The notes beneath the pieces were generated by a model. It saw only the letters and a list, made by a program, of their open reading frames with translations, did no database searches and was not told the DNA's origin. Of a stretch of 15,174 bases of DNA, positions 1 to 7,030 are shown one piece after another. The stretch is from 66-474 sp051962095 (GTDB lineage Bacteria > Pseudomonadota > Gammaproteobacteria > Xanthomonadales > Rhodanobacteraceae): assembly GCA_051962095.1 (NCBI GenBank), contig JBQCCP010000096.1, positions 1 to 15,174 on the forward strand, given 5' to 3'. A program made the position numbers and the translations under genes. How positions within the stretch are numbered: the stretch's first letter is position 1; each line of letters begins with the position of its first letter.

Positions 1-2373
1 CAGCGCGAACACCGTCAGCGCCACGATCGCGAGCACGGTGATCTCGCCCAGCGTGTCCAGCGCGCGGAAGTCCACCAGGATCACGTTGACCACGTTGCGG
101 CCGCCACCACCCGGCAGCGCCTGCTCGAGGAAGAAGCGCGATGCCGTGTCGACGACCAGGTGATTCATCACCGCGTACGCCAGGCTGGCAAGGCCCACCC
201 CGACGCCGATCGCGATGACCGCGTCGCGGATGCGGCGATAGCGTGCGGCACGGCTCAGCGGCATCAGTCCCTGGATGCGCTTGGGTAGCCAGCGCAGTCC
301 CAGCAGCAGTAGCACGGTGGTGACCGATTCGACGACCAATTGCGTCACCGCGAGGTCCGGCGCCGACAACCACACGAAGGTGATGCACACCACCAGGCCC
401 GTCCCGGCCGTGAGGATCAATGCCGCCATGCGATGGAACTTGGCCTGGGTGGCGGCGCCGATCGCGCAGGCGACGCCGAGCAGCCACAGGAGCGCGAACG
501 CGGGGTCGATCTGCATGCCCTGCGCCGCCGTTGGTACCGGCAATGGCTGCACGGCCAGAAAACCGACGATGCCCGCCAACAACACGACCAGCAGCAATTG
601 CACCTGCAACTTGCGGCCCGGGAAGATCCTCGCTTGCAGGTCGGGCAGGGTGGAGGTCAGGAACGCGAGTACGCGTTCGAACCCGTGCAGGGCATGGATT
701 CGGTCGATCAGCGGGGTGCTGTCGCGCGCCGCGATGCGTCGCCGCAGCGCGACATATAACGTGCATCCGGCGACGAATGCGATCACGCTCATCAGCATCG
801 GCATCGTCCAGCCGTGCCAGATCGCCAGGTTGTAGGCCGGCAGTTGCGGACCCAGTACCGACCCTGCGGCCGCGCGCAGGACCGGGCCGACCGCCTGTGC
901 CGGAAAAATTCCTACCGCGAGGCAGGCCAACGCCAATATCCCGATCGGGAACCGCATCCAGCGCGGCGGTTCGTGCGGCGCGCGCGGGAAGTCGTGCCGC
1001 AGCGGACCGAAGAACGCGCCGCCCACCAGCCGCAGCGAATAGGTCACGCCCAGCGCCGCCGCGGCGACGGCAACCGCCACCGTCAGCGTGTCCAGCGCCA
1101 CGCCATGGTTCGCGCCCAGCGCCACCGCGAAGAACATCTCCTTCGAAAGAAATCCGTTGAGCAACGGCACGCCGGCCATCGCCGCGCCCGCGATCACCGC
1201 GAGAGTCGCGGTGATCGGCATCACGTGGCGCAAACCGCCCAGCCGCCGCAAGTCGCGCGTGCCGGTTTCGTGGTCCACCGCGCCCGCAGCCATGAACAGC
1301 GACGCCTTAAACGTTGCGTGGTTGATGGTGTGGAAGATCGCCGCCACCACGCCCAGCGTGCTGCCGAGTCCGGCCAGCATCGTGATCAGGCCGAGGTGGC
1401 TGATGGTGGAATACGCGAGCACCGCCTTCATGTCGTGCTGGAAGGTCGCGGCCCACGCGCCCACCAGCATCGTCGCGAGGCCGACACCGCCCACGATCCA
1501 GAACCAGTATTCGGTGCCGGCCAGTACCGGCCAGAAGCGCAGCAGCAGGAACACGCCGGCCTTCACCATCGTGGCCGAATGCAGGTACGCCGATACCGGC
1601 GTCGGCGCCGACATCGCCTGCGGCAGCCAGAAATGGAACGGTACCTGCGCGCTCTTAGTGAATGCGCCCAGCAGGATCAACAGCAGCGCCGGCAGGTACA
1701 ACGGGCTCTTCCGTATTTGGTCGCCCGCGGCGAGGATCGCATCGACGTCGTAGCTGCCCGCGATGTGCGCCAGCACCAGCACGCCGGCCAACAAGCACAA
1801 TCCGCCGATGACGGTGACGATCAGCGCGGTGCGCGCGGCATCGCGCGCCGACTTGCCGTGGTGCCAGTAACCGATCAGCAGGAACGAGAACAGGCTGGTC
1901 AATTCCCAGAAGAACACCAGCTGGATCACGTTGCCCGACACCACGATGCCCAGCATTGCGCCCATGAAGCCCAGCAGTAGCGAGAAGAACCGCAACAGCG
2001 GATATTCGCGCGGCATGTAATAGGTCGCGTAGATGCCGACCAGCAGCCCGATCCCGTTCACGAGGATCAGGAACAACCAGGTGAGCCCGTCCACGCGCAG
2101 CGTGAATTCAAGTCCCAGCGCCGGCGCCCAAGCGAAGACCTGGCGAAGCACTCCACCATCGGCGATCACGGGGAACAGCAGCGCCGACAGGACCAGACAG
2201 ATCGCGGCGGTGCTGGTCATCAGCGCCGTCGTGCGCCTGCGGTTGCCGCGGCCGATCAGCGGAGTGGCCAACGCGGCCGCAAACGGCAGCAGCAGGATGA
2301 CGGTTGAAATGCAGCCGTACGGCATCATGCGGACGATCCGGACCAGGACCCACGGCGACGCCGCGATGCCCAT
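1..2373 (-). CDS. mrpA: Monovalent cation/H+ antiporter subunit A (MrpA/PhaA/MnhA type), C-terminus beyond left edge
   Basis: This is the large membrane subunit of a multi-subunit Na+(K+)/H+ antiporter, related to the NuoL/NuoN proton-channel subunits of complex I and acting in the inner membrane. Reading the minus strand from ATG at 2373 gives 791 codons without a stop to the window edge. Visible family signatures are FWELTSLFSFLLIGYW (about residues 155-170), the channel block GAFTKSAQVPFHFWLP (236-251) continuing as QAMSAPTPVSAYLHSATMVK (252-271), and the MrpA C-terminal signatures PDLAVTQLVVESVTTVLLLL and VILVDFRALDTLGEITVL (about 765-782). Nearly the whole chain is hydrophobic helices. 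An in-frame TAG lies five codons upstream of ATG2373, so the start is bounded; the Met pair at codons 16-17 is an alternative and neither has a strong ribosome site. The usual partner subunits would lie left of the window. Length and ending suggest either a stand-alone A subunit close to its end or an A-B fusion; this cannot be decided here. Confidence 0.95.
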   Translation of the reverse strand, partial: MGIAASPWVLVRIVRMMPYGCISTVILLLPFAAALATPLIGRGNRRRTTALMTSTAAICLVLSALLFPVIADGGVLRQVFAWAPALGLEFTLRVDGLTWLFLILVNGIGLLVGIYATYYMPREYPLLRFFSLLLGFMGAMLGIVVSGNVIQLVFFWELTSLFSFLLIGYWHHGKSARDAARTALIVTVIGGLCLLAGVLVLAHIAGSYDVDAILAAGDQIRKSPLYLPALLLILLGAFTKSAQVPFHFWLPQAMSAPTPVSAYLHSATMVKAGVFLLLRFWPVLAGTEYWFWIVGGVGLATMLVGAWAATFQHDMKAVLAYSTISHLGLITMLAGLGSTLGVVAAIFHTINHATFKASLFMAAGAVDHETGTRDLRRLGGLRHVMPITATLAVIAGAAMAGVPLLNGFLSKEMFFAVALGANHGVALDTLTVAVAVAAAALGVTYSLRLVGGAFFGPLRHDFPRAPHEPPRWMRFPIGILALACLAVGIFPAQAVGPVLRAAAGSVLGPQLPAYNLAIWHGWTMPMLMSVIAFVAGCTLYVALRRRIAARDSTPLIDRIHALHGFERVLAFLTSTLPDLQARIFPGRKLQVQLLLVVLLAGIVGFLAVQPLPVPTAAQGMQIDPAFALLWLLGVACAIGAATQAKFHRMAALILTAGTGLVVCITFVWLSAPDLAVTQLVVESVTTVLLLLGLRWLPKRIQGLMPLSRAARYRRIRDAVIAIGVGVGLASLAYAVMNHLVVDTASRFFLEQALPGGGGRNVVNVILVDFRALDTLGEITVLAIVALTVFAL

Positions 2374-2519
2374 CGGCTTTCGAGTCTACAGGGCGGGTGC
2401 GGGATTTCGGTGGCGACTGCGTGCGCGCGCGTTCGATGACACGCGCCCTCGTGCATGCGAATCGACCGCGCTGTCGGGAGCGACTGGCCCCGAATCACAC
2501 CTGACGCGGAGTAAAGGCC
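2374..2519. other. Divergent intergenic region between mrpA-like gene and DoxX relic
   Basis: This GC-rich spacer separates the minus-strand antiporter gene from the plus-strand DoxX relic, so it should hold the antiporter promoter. No convincing -35/-10 pair is visible. A GGAG ribosome-binding site about 8 bases before the ATG at 2520 is the only clear signal, and it belongs to the relic. Confidence 0.4.
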
Positions 2520-2660
2520 ATGCGCTACACGCTGTTCGACAATCAGAAGGACGCGGTACTGCTGGTGGCGCGGATCCTGGTGGCGGGGTCCCGTTCGTCT
2601 GGAGCGGCTGGCGCAAGCCGATCGGATCCTCCGGCACCGTGGCGATGACCGCGGGAATTG
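2520..2660 (+). pseudogene. DoxX-family membrane protein, 5' fragment with frameshift
   Basis: The first 21 codons from ATG2520 read as a typical DoxX N-terminus (MRYTLFDNQKDAVLLVARIL). The frame then breaks at a G-run (2585-2588), where one missing G would restore it, and the family pattern continues in another frame as VPFVWSGWRKPIGSSGTVAM. The similarity stops near 2660; the remaining three helices expected in a protein of about 130-150 aa are absent. A GGAG ribosome site precedes the start, so this was once a normal gene. DoxX proteins are small four-helix membrane proteins often linked to redox or quinone metabolism. Family assignment rests on the remembered N-terminal pattern. The G-run makes a sequencing error possible for the frameshift, but not for the missing 3' half. 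Confidence 0.75.
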
Positions 2661-2985
2661 CACGGGGAAAGGATGCTCCCACGCTCGTCCGTCATGCTGC
2701 ACTCGACGTGCGCGTCGGGTCCGCTGAACTCACGTACGAAAGACGCGATGGTTATCTCCTGGTCCCCGACCACAGGGTGCAGGAACTCGATCTCGAGTTT
2801 CCTTGCGAATGTCATGAAGGGCAAGTTCCCGAGGGCCTTCAAGTCCCATCCTGCCCGTTCGCGCAGCGCGCTCATCCGATGATCGACGTAGCGGCATACA
2901 TCGCCGTGCGCATGTGCTTGTAGGGATCAAGGTCCGAGAACTTGATCCTGTGGGTACTGCGATAGACGGCAGGTACCTTTGGCAT
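2660..2985 (-). pseudogene. Hotdog-fold acyl-CoA thioesterase, 5' fragment with frameshift
   Basis: From ATG2985, preceded by GGAG with a 6-base spacing, the frame reads MPKVPAVYRSTHRIKFSDLD and continues with PYKHMRTAMYAA. This matches the N-terminal motif of 4-hydroxybenzoyl-CoA-type thioesterases, where the Asp of the S-D-x-D-P segment lies in the active site. Near 2890 the frame runs into a stop. Shifting by one base restores YVDHRMSALRERAGWD and then TFARKLEIEFLHPVVGDQ, the central strand region of the fold. Similarity ends near 2660 around ERGSILSPC, about 110 codons in, short of the usual 130-150. The end coincides with the end of the DoxX fragment coming from the other strand, so one deletion probably removed both 3' ends. 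The product would be non-functional. Confidence 0.75.
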
Positions 2986-3102
2986 CCTGAACTCCAGAGC
3001 GGCTAAAACCGCTTGGCTGGACCCGGCCGCGGATCGGCGCGACAACCGGATGCTCTGCCTGTCGGCGGCGCGTGTCAATTGGAGAGCACGTAGAATCCGC
3101 CC
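2986..3102. other. Divergent intergenic region with small inverted repeat
   Basis: This is the spacer between the thioesterase relic (minus) and the HAD gene (plus). It contains a short stem-loop at 2998-3013 (AGCGG, loop CTAAAA, CCGCT). A GGAGAG at about 3081 lies some 16 bases before the GTG start of the HAD gene, longer than the usual spacing. No confident promoter is seen. Confidence 0.35.
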
Positions 3103-3750
3103 GTGGCCCCATCCGTCATTTTCGATCTCGATTACTGCCTGTGCGCCGGCGATGAAGTCGGCGCGACGTCGTACGAGCACGTGTTCGCGTCGATCCGGCG
3201 CGCGAATGACGGTGCGCTGACGGAAGCGGCGCTCGCCGAGGCGTTCGCCGCGTGCATGCGGTTTCCGTTCGACGCGGTGGCGGAGCGATTCCGGTTCAGC
3301 GGTGCGATGTATCGCGCTGGCTTGCGCGGCTTCGAGGCGGCGGAAATTGAGATTCCAATGCAGGGGTACCCCGATCTCCACGTGCTGCGCGCGCTGCCGG
3401 GCCGGCATTTCCTGGTGACCACGGGATTCCCCCTGCTGCAGCAAAGCAAGATCACGGCGCTGGGCATCCGCGATTGTTTCGAAGCGATCCATATCGATTC
3501 GATCGTCGAGCAGCCGCGCCGCCGCAAACAAGCGATCTTCGCGGACATCGTCCGGCAGTACGGATTGATGGCGTCACGCGTCTGGGTGGTGGGCGACAAC
3601 GGCGAATCAGAAATCGCCGCGGGCAATCAACTGGGAATGATCACCGTGCAGATGCTGCGGCCCGGCGTCGAACGGTGCGATACGGCGCGCCACTTCGTGC
3701 GCGACCTGGTCGAATTGCAAGCATTGATTGAGCGGCCGGACGCGTCGTAA
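3103..3750 (+). CDS. HAD-superfamily hydrolase
   Basis: This is a 215-residue cytosolic protein with all four haloacid dehalogenase motifs: motif I FDLDYCL (nucleophile D8, acid/base D10), motif II Thr in LVTTG (T106), motif III Lys near K142, and motif IV VVGDNGESE (D165 and acidic neighbours that bind Mg2+). The C1-type helical cap between residues 15 and 90 is typical of HAD-IA phosphatases. Expected chemistry is Mg2+-dependent hydrolysis of a phosphate ester; the substrate cannot be named. The translation starts at GTG3103 because motif I begins only seven residues in and no upstream in-frame ATG fits. The gene stands alone, divergent from a thioesterase relic and convergent with the STAND gene. 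The fifth position of motif I is Cys where the superfamily usually has Thr or Val. Confidence 0.85.
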   Translation: MAPSVIFDLDYCLCAGDEVGATSYEHVFASIRRANDGALTEAALAEAFAACMRFPFDAVAERFRFSGAMYRAGLRGFEAAEIEIPMQGYPDLHVLRALPGRHFLVTTGFPLLQQSKITALGIRDCFEAIHIDSIVEQPRRRKQAIFADIVRQYGLMASRVWVVGDNGESEIAAGNQLGMITVQMLRPGVERCDTARHFVRDLVELQALIERPDAS

Positions 3751-3773
3751 ATCTGCGTGCATGGTGTCTGAAC

Positions 3774-3783
3774 GCATCGATGC
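3774..3783. repeat. 10-bp perfect palindrome in convergent spacer
   Basis: GCATCGATGC is self-complementary and lies between the HAD stop codon and the STAND stop codon. It could contribute to transcript-end structure. Nothing else supports a function. Confidence 0.3.
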
Positions 3784-3792
3784 AATCGCTGC

Positions 3793-3821
3793 AGCGCACG
3801 TGTTGCCGCTGCGCGTGCGCT
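3793..3821. terminator. Possible bidirectional terminator hairpin
   Basis: A perfect 8-bp inverted repeat (AGCGCACG ... CGTGCGCT) with a 13-base loop sits between the converging HAD gene (stop at 3750) and the STAND gene (its stop codon complement is at 3821-3823). Placement between converging genes fits a shared terminator. There is no flanking T-run on either strand, so a classical intrinsic terminator is not certain. Confidence 0.45.
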
Positions 3822-6800
3822 CAGGCGTGGGTAGTCGAGCGCGCCTTGGCGATCAGTCCGGACACGTAGCGCATGTCCACCAGCTTCTGCGCTTCCGGCG
3901 AGGCGCCGGCGATCTGCTTTTCGGCCTGGGCGAGATCGCCGTCGCGTTGCTTGCGGCCGTTCGCGTCATCCGACTGCGCAATCGCGTTGACGTACAACGC
4001 ATAGGCGTAGTCGTGGCGGAACGTGGTGCCGGTCGCGCCGGCCTTTTGCTCGGCGGCGTAATACGCGAGCGCGGGTTGCAGGGTCTTGAGTGCTTCCGCC
4101 TTGCGGCCTTGCATCGCGATGGCCTCGGCAAGGACGGACGTGGCGCGGAATTCGAGCGGTTTCGGGTCGGTCTGCGAATTCACGGAACCCGGAGCCAGGG
4201 CCAACCAACGGCGCGCCGCGGCTTCGGCTTGTGGATAGCGTCGCAGCTGAACAGCCGCTCGCGCGGCGATGCTGAAGCTGTCTCGCAATACCAGGTTCTT
4301 CGTGCGGTTCAAGCCGGCGTCCGTCGCAGGCACCTTGACTGCCTCGATCCTCCCGCGCGCCGTCGTTGCCTCGGCCAAGGCCGCTTGAGGAGTACCCTCG
4401 TCCAGTTTCAGTTCCCCATCCGTGAGCGGTCTGTTTATCGCCTCGCCCGTGAGCTGGCGCCGCGGAGAATCGGGCGGCTGATCCTCTCCCAGTGCTTGCA
4501 GGTTGCGCACGAAGCTTTGCAACGACTTTTCCGCGCCCGCCGGGTCGCCGGCCTCCGCTTGACCTTGGGCCAGCCCGTACCAGATGTAGAAGATTCCGGC
4601 AGCGAGGCCTTTGGGACTGCGCGGGTCCAGTGTCAACGCCACCGCGGAGCGTCCGGAGGCAATGGCGCCAGACACGTCGCCGCGCTCATACTGGATGGTC
4701 GCGACCTGAGTCATAGCCTGTGCCCATCGGCCCCACGCGTCGAGGCTGGAAGGATTGAACCGTGCCCACTCCTGCGCCGCCTGCACCGATCGGTGTGCGT
4801 AATCCATCGCCGCGGCCGCGTCGTGACGGCTGTCCGCAAGCTGCGCGAGCCTGAGCGCGGCGAAGAACCGGTTCTCCATCGAATGGAGGTCGCCGGGCCG
4901 TTGAGCCAAGACTTTCTCGGTCATGGCGAACACCTGTTGTTCCAAAGCTTGCGCCTCGCCCATGCGGCCGAGTCCCTGCAGCTCTCCCGCCTTGGTATCG
5001 GCGACGTCGGCCCAGGACGCCGCGGCATCGAGGTCCGAGAAATCGAGCGCGCCGAGTCCCTGGAGCGTCTTGAGCGCTTCGTCGCAGGTCGCCAAAGCTT
5101 GCTGTGGCGGTTGATTGAGGCAAACAAGGTTCAGGGTGTCGGCGTACAGTTGCCGCACCCGGCGCGACGGATTCGGGCTGTTGACGAGCGGACGCAGCAG
5201 CGCAGCGGCCTGATCCATCGGCGCCGAACTCCCGCCGCCCGCGGCAGCGCCGTAATTCTGGTTGTACAGGATCAAGGCCAAGCCGTAGGTCACTGGTTCG
5301 CCACCGTCGCCTGCCGCGCGCAGCTTTTCGAACGCCGCTTTGGCTTCACTGAAGTTTTGGGTCGCGGCTTTCCGGTCCCCGCTGGCGATCTGGGCCGAGG
5401 CTAGGCGCACCAGCGCCATCGCGCGGTTCACTTCCGTTTCCGGGGTGAGCAGCGCGGTCGGCAGGCCGTTGTAATAGTCCACGGTTTTCTGTGCCAGCAT
5501 GCCCAACGTGCCAAGCTGCCCGGTCGGCGCCAGCTCGTTGTAGAAATCCTCGATCATGAAGCCGACCAGGTTTTCGGCATGCGTCCGCGAGGCCTGGGCT
5601 TCGGCTTGCGAGGTCTTCGCCCGGTGCATGCCGATGAAACCAAAGGCCGCGGCGATGATCGCGAGCACCAGCAGCACCACGCACACGGTGGCGACCATGC
5701 GCGTGCGCAGCAGCGCGCGGTGGGTGGCCGCTTCGCGTTCGCGCTGTTCCGCCAGTTGCCGCTCCGCGGCCTCTCGCGCTTCGCGGGCGTGGCGCTGATT
5801 GCGGCTGGCGAGCACCACGCCGCACAGCACGTCGTGGGTGAGTTCCACGCGGCGCATGTCGAGGCGTTCCTCGATCCTGAGCAAGCGGCGGTTGACCAGC
5901 GTGGCCAGCGCGTCGGGCGTGGCGCCCGCGGCGGCCAGCGCCTTCAGCACGCGTTCCTCGGCGAGGCTTTCGCGGTAGCCGGATTCGGTGAGCAGTTCGT
6001 CCTCGACCACGCGTCGCACGCCGGCCGGCTGGTCGGCCAGCGCGCGTTCGTAGAATTCACTGAGGATGGTGTCGCGCGAACCGGCCAGCAGGTCGGCGGA
6101 AATTTCCTTGCGCCCCTGCGCCTGACGCGCGCTGTTGAGTTCGCGGCAGACCAGGCTCAGGAGCGACGGCTCGATCTCGGCGTTGGCCAGTTCCGAACCG
6201 CCGGCCACGAAACGCACGATGGCTTCGGCGACTTCGCGCGACACCAGTTTGCCGCCCGGTTTCAGCACCGCGGAAAGTGCCTGTGCGCCGGTCATCCGCG
6301 CCAGCCGCATGCGGTTCTGGGTGATCGAGGGCATCACGTCTTTCAGGCTCTCGAGGTGCGCAAGATAGTCCTCGCGCAACGCGATCAGCACGCGGTAGTC
6401 GGCACGCGCGAAGTCGAATTGCGCGACCGCCGCCTCGTCTTCGTCGAGGCGTTTTTCCAGCGCCGCGGGCGGGCGGTTTTCGACGAGATCGGCGAGGTCG
6501 TCCAGGAATTGCTTGGCACGCTGGCGGCCGGCATCGTCGGCTTGGCCGAGGGTGAAGATCTCCTCGAATTGGTCGAAGATCAGCAGCGGGATCAGGGGGC
6601 GGCCCTCGGCGTCGCGCAGCAGGTCTTCGCGGTGGTGCAGGAATTCCCACAGCGATTCGCCCGCGACCGCGGCGCCGGGACGCGTCCAGTGGCCGGCGTC
6701 GGCGGTGGCGCGGAACACCGCGCGCTTGATCTGCTCGGCGGCGGAAGGCGAACCGGGCGCGTAATCCAGCCGCACGTACACAGGGCAGTAGCCGAGCTCG

Positions 6801-7030
6801 CGCAGACGCGGCACCAAGCCGGCGCGCAGCAGCGAGGTCTTGCCGAGACCGGACTGGCCGAACAGCACCGTGAGCAGCGCGCGCTGGACACGCCGCGCGA
6901 GTTCGGCCGCTTCCTCATCGCGACCGTGGAAGTAGGCGCGGGTTTCCTCGGAATACGAGAACAGGCCCAGCCACGGATTTTCCGGATCGAGCGTGACCGC
7001 GCCTTCGGCCGGCGGAGTGTGGTCGTTCAT
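3821..7030 (-). CDS. nSTAND1-type NTPase with coiled coil, single TM helix and TPR-like C-terminus (putative sensor)
   Basis: This is a 1069-residue protein. Residues about 18-405 form a STAND P-loop NTPase: Walker A GQSGLGKTS (58-66, K64), Walker B LLIFDQFEE (149-157, D153), a sensor-like LIALREDYLAHLE (215-227), and the winged-helix signature VELTHDVL near 395-402, all typical of the nSTAND1 family. A charged coiled coil follows (about 410-442), then one strong membrane helix (about 445-468, flanked by RTR on the N side), then about 600 residues of Ala-rich TPR-like helical repeats beginning with ENLVGFMIEDFYNEL. Positive-inside logic puts the NTPase in the cytosol and the repeats in the periplasm. 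ATG7030 is chosen because it forms ATGA with the stop of the upstream SIR2-TIR gene and has GGGAG at 7037-7041; the open frame that continues upstream is only a shadow across that gene. STAND proteins are ATP-driven switches that oligomerise on ligand recognition. Its role as sensor for the neighbouring effector is inferred. Confidence 0.92.
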   Translation of the reverse strand: MNDHTPPAEGAVTLDPENPWLGLFSYSEETRAYFHGRDEEAAELARRVQRALLTVLFGQSGLGKTSLLRAGLVPRLRELGYCPVYVRLDYAPGSPSAAEQIKRAVFRATADAGHWTRPGAAVAGESLWEFLHHREDLLRDAEGRPLIPLLIFDQFEEIFTLGQADDAGRQRAKQFLDDLADLVENRPPAALEKRLDEDEAAVAQFDFARADYRVLIALREDYLAHLESLKDVMPSITQNRMRLARMTGAQALSAVLKPGGKLVSREVAEAIVRFVAGGSELANAEIEPSLLSLVCRELNSARQAQGRKEISADLLAGSRDTILSEFYERALADQPAGVRRVVEDELLTESGYRESLAEERVLKALAAAGATPDALATLVNRRLLRIEERLDMRRVELTHDVLCGVVLASRNQRHAREAREAAERQLAEQREREAATHRALLRTRMVATVCVVLLVLAIIAAAFGFIGMHRAKTSQAEAQASRTHAENLVGFMIEDFYNELAPTGQLGTLGMLAQKTVDYYNGLPTALLTPETEVNRAMALVRLASAQIASGDRKAATQNFSEAKAAFEKLRAAGDGGEPVTYGLALILYNQNYGAAAGGGSSAPMDQAAALLRPLVNSPNPSRRVRQLYADTLNLVCLNQPPQQALATCDEALKTLQGLGALDFSDLDAAASWADVADTKAGELQGLGRMGEAQALEQQVFAMTEKVLAQRPGDLHSMENRFFAALRLAQLADSRHDAAAAMDYAHRSVQAAQEWARFNPSSLDAWGRWAQAMTQVATIQYERGDVSGAIASGRSAVALTLDPRSPKGLAAGIFYIWYGLAQGQAEAGDPAGAEKSLQSFVRNLQALGEDQPPDSPRRQLTGEAINRPLTDGELKLDEGTPQAALAEATTARGRIEAVKVPATDAGLNRTKNLVLRDSFSIAARAAVQLRRYPQAEAAARRWLALAPGSVNSQTDPKPLEFRATSVLAEAIAMQGRKAEALKTLQPALAYYAAEQKAGATGTTFRHDYAYALYVNAIAQSDDANGRKQRDGDLAQAEKQIAGASPEAQKLVDMRYVSGLIAKARSTTHA

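Noticed and set aside
275..2923. Several plus-strand open frames opposite the antiporter gene, including 814-1980 and 2033-2923
   Set aside because: The minus strand gives an unmistakable MrpA sequence throughout; the plus frames are His/Arg/Gln-rich shadows. Only the tail of the last one overlaps genuine DoxX relic codons.
3728..5404. Long plus-strand open frame opposite the STAND gene (558 codons)
   Set aside because: It is antisense to well-supported coding sequence; its Arg/Gly/Leu-rich translation has no family features. Such frames are expected in GC-rich DNA with strong third-position bias.
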